5,469 nt of DNA from Candidatus Sigynarchaeota archaeon (GTDB lineage Archaea; Asgardarchaeota; Lokiarchaeia; Sigynarchaeales; Sigynarchaeaceae): contig JAUQYW010000502.1 of assembly GCA_030587525.1 (NCBI GenBank), forward strand, positions 1-5,469, given 5' to 3'. The notes under the pieces were generated by a model. It saw only the letters and a list, made by a program, of their open reading frames with translations. It was not told the origin of the DNA and searched no databases. Every line of letters begins with the position of its first letter. Within the stretch, counting starts at the first letter, position 1. This document shows, piece by piece, positions 5,345-5,469 of this stretch. The position numbers and the translations under genes were made by a program.

Positions 5345-5469
5345 TCAATTCACACGGACGCTTTCGTTTAGCAAATTGATGGCATACGTGAAATCCGCCA
5401 TCGTCACCTTGATCTCGACCATGTTCTGGCCATCCTGGTTGCCACGGGCAAGCCAACGACGCATTGCTT
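5345..5469 (-). CDS. C-terminus of a convergent gene, probably an AAA+ ATPase (partial)
   Basis: Forty residues run from the window edge to a TGA at 5347-5345 on the minus strand. The pattern is a small helix (AMRRWLAR), a linker (GNQDGQN), a beta-like segment (MVEIKVT), then MADFTYAINLLNESVRVN. This matches the end of AAA+ ATPases such as Cdc48/VAT, proteasomal ATPases and relatives, where a helix with Ala-rich or Arg-rich residues is followed by a V-T/S-M-x-D/H-F-x-x-A-L/I segment and a short tail. The Walker motifs would lie outside the window. The stop lies 10 bases from the end of the RING-like gene, tail to tail, and an oligo-T tract follows. If it is an unfoldase it would suit the modification system, but the identification rests on one short motif, and the gene is not in the same transcript. 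Confidence 0.55.
   Translation of the reverse strand, partial: AMRRWLARGNQDGQNMVEIKVTMADFTYAINLLNESVRVN

Noticed and set aside
5337..5469. Plus-strand frame starting ATG 5337 (MAYQFTRTL...) and open to the window end
   Set aside because: It overlaps the minus-strand frame whose residues look like an AAA+ C-terminus and which is followed by an oligo-T tract; the plus reading shows no recognisable motif and no Shine-Dalgarno site.
1..5469. tRNA, rRNA, CRISPR repeats, insertion sequences or attachment sites
   Set aside because: No tRNA-like cloverleaf, regularly spaced repeats, transposase motifs or terminal inverted repeats were seen by eye; almost the entire window is coding.

Overview
The window looks prokaryotic: the genes are intronless, tightly packed and sometimes overlapping, with GTG starts beside ATG starts and short Shine-Dalgarno-like motifs of the GGTGA type. 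The protein content (RING-like fingers, a C2H2 finger, a UBC-like E2, an E1-like protein, a JAMM protease and the end of a probable AAA+ ATPase), together with TATA-like boxes and an oligo-T terminator, points to an archaeon, possibly of the Asgard type. That assignment is inference; a bacterium cannot be excluded.

Layout. Positions 1-188 are mostly non-coding and hold the possible start of a divergent minus-strand gene (1-52), an imperfect inverted repeat (69-101), a TATA-like box (about 113-119) and a small hairpin (154-170). Positions 189-5334 form one plus-strand operon of six genes: (1) a C2H2 finger, coiled coil and RING-like protein; (2) an E1-like ThiF-fold adenylating enzyme with a large N-terminal domain; (3) a JAMM/MPN metalloprotease with a helical C-terminal tail; (4) a coiled-coil protein of unknown role; (5) a UBC-fold E2-like protein; (6) a helical protein with a C-terminal RING-like finger. 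Gene-to-gene distances run from short overlaps to 9 bases (27 at most, if gene 2 starts at its internal ATG). From 5345 to the window end, on the minus strand, lies the C-terminus of a convergent gene whose last 40 residues resemble the end of AAA+ ATPases.

Working together. The operon reads as a ubiquitin-like modification pathway: the E1 would activate a modifier, the E2 would carry it, the two RING-like proteins would act as E3 ligases, and the JAMM enzyme would mature or remove the modifier. The coiled-coil protein could be a scaffold, adaptor or substrate. No ubiquitin-like modifier ending in Gly-Gly is encoded in the window. The E1 has no cysteine where the catalytic one is usually expected. 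A convergent AAA+ unfoldase would suit such a system, but the tail seen here is too short to prove it. E1 and JAMM resemble bacterial ThiF/JAB operon families, while the paired RING-like proteins are a more eukaryote-like or archaeal element; this combination is the most notable feature of the window.
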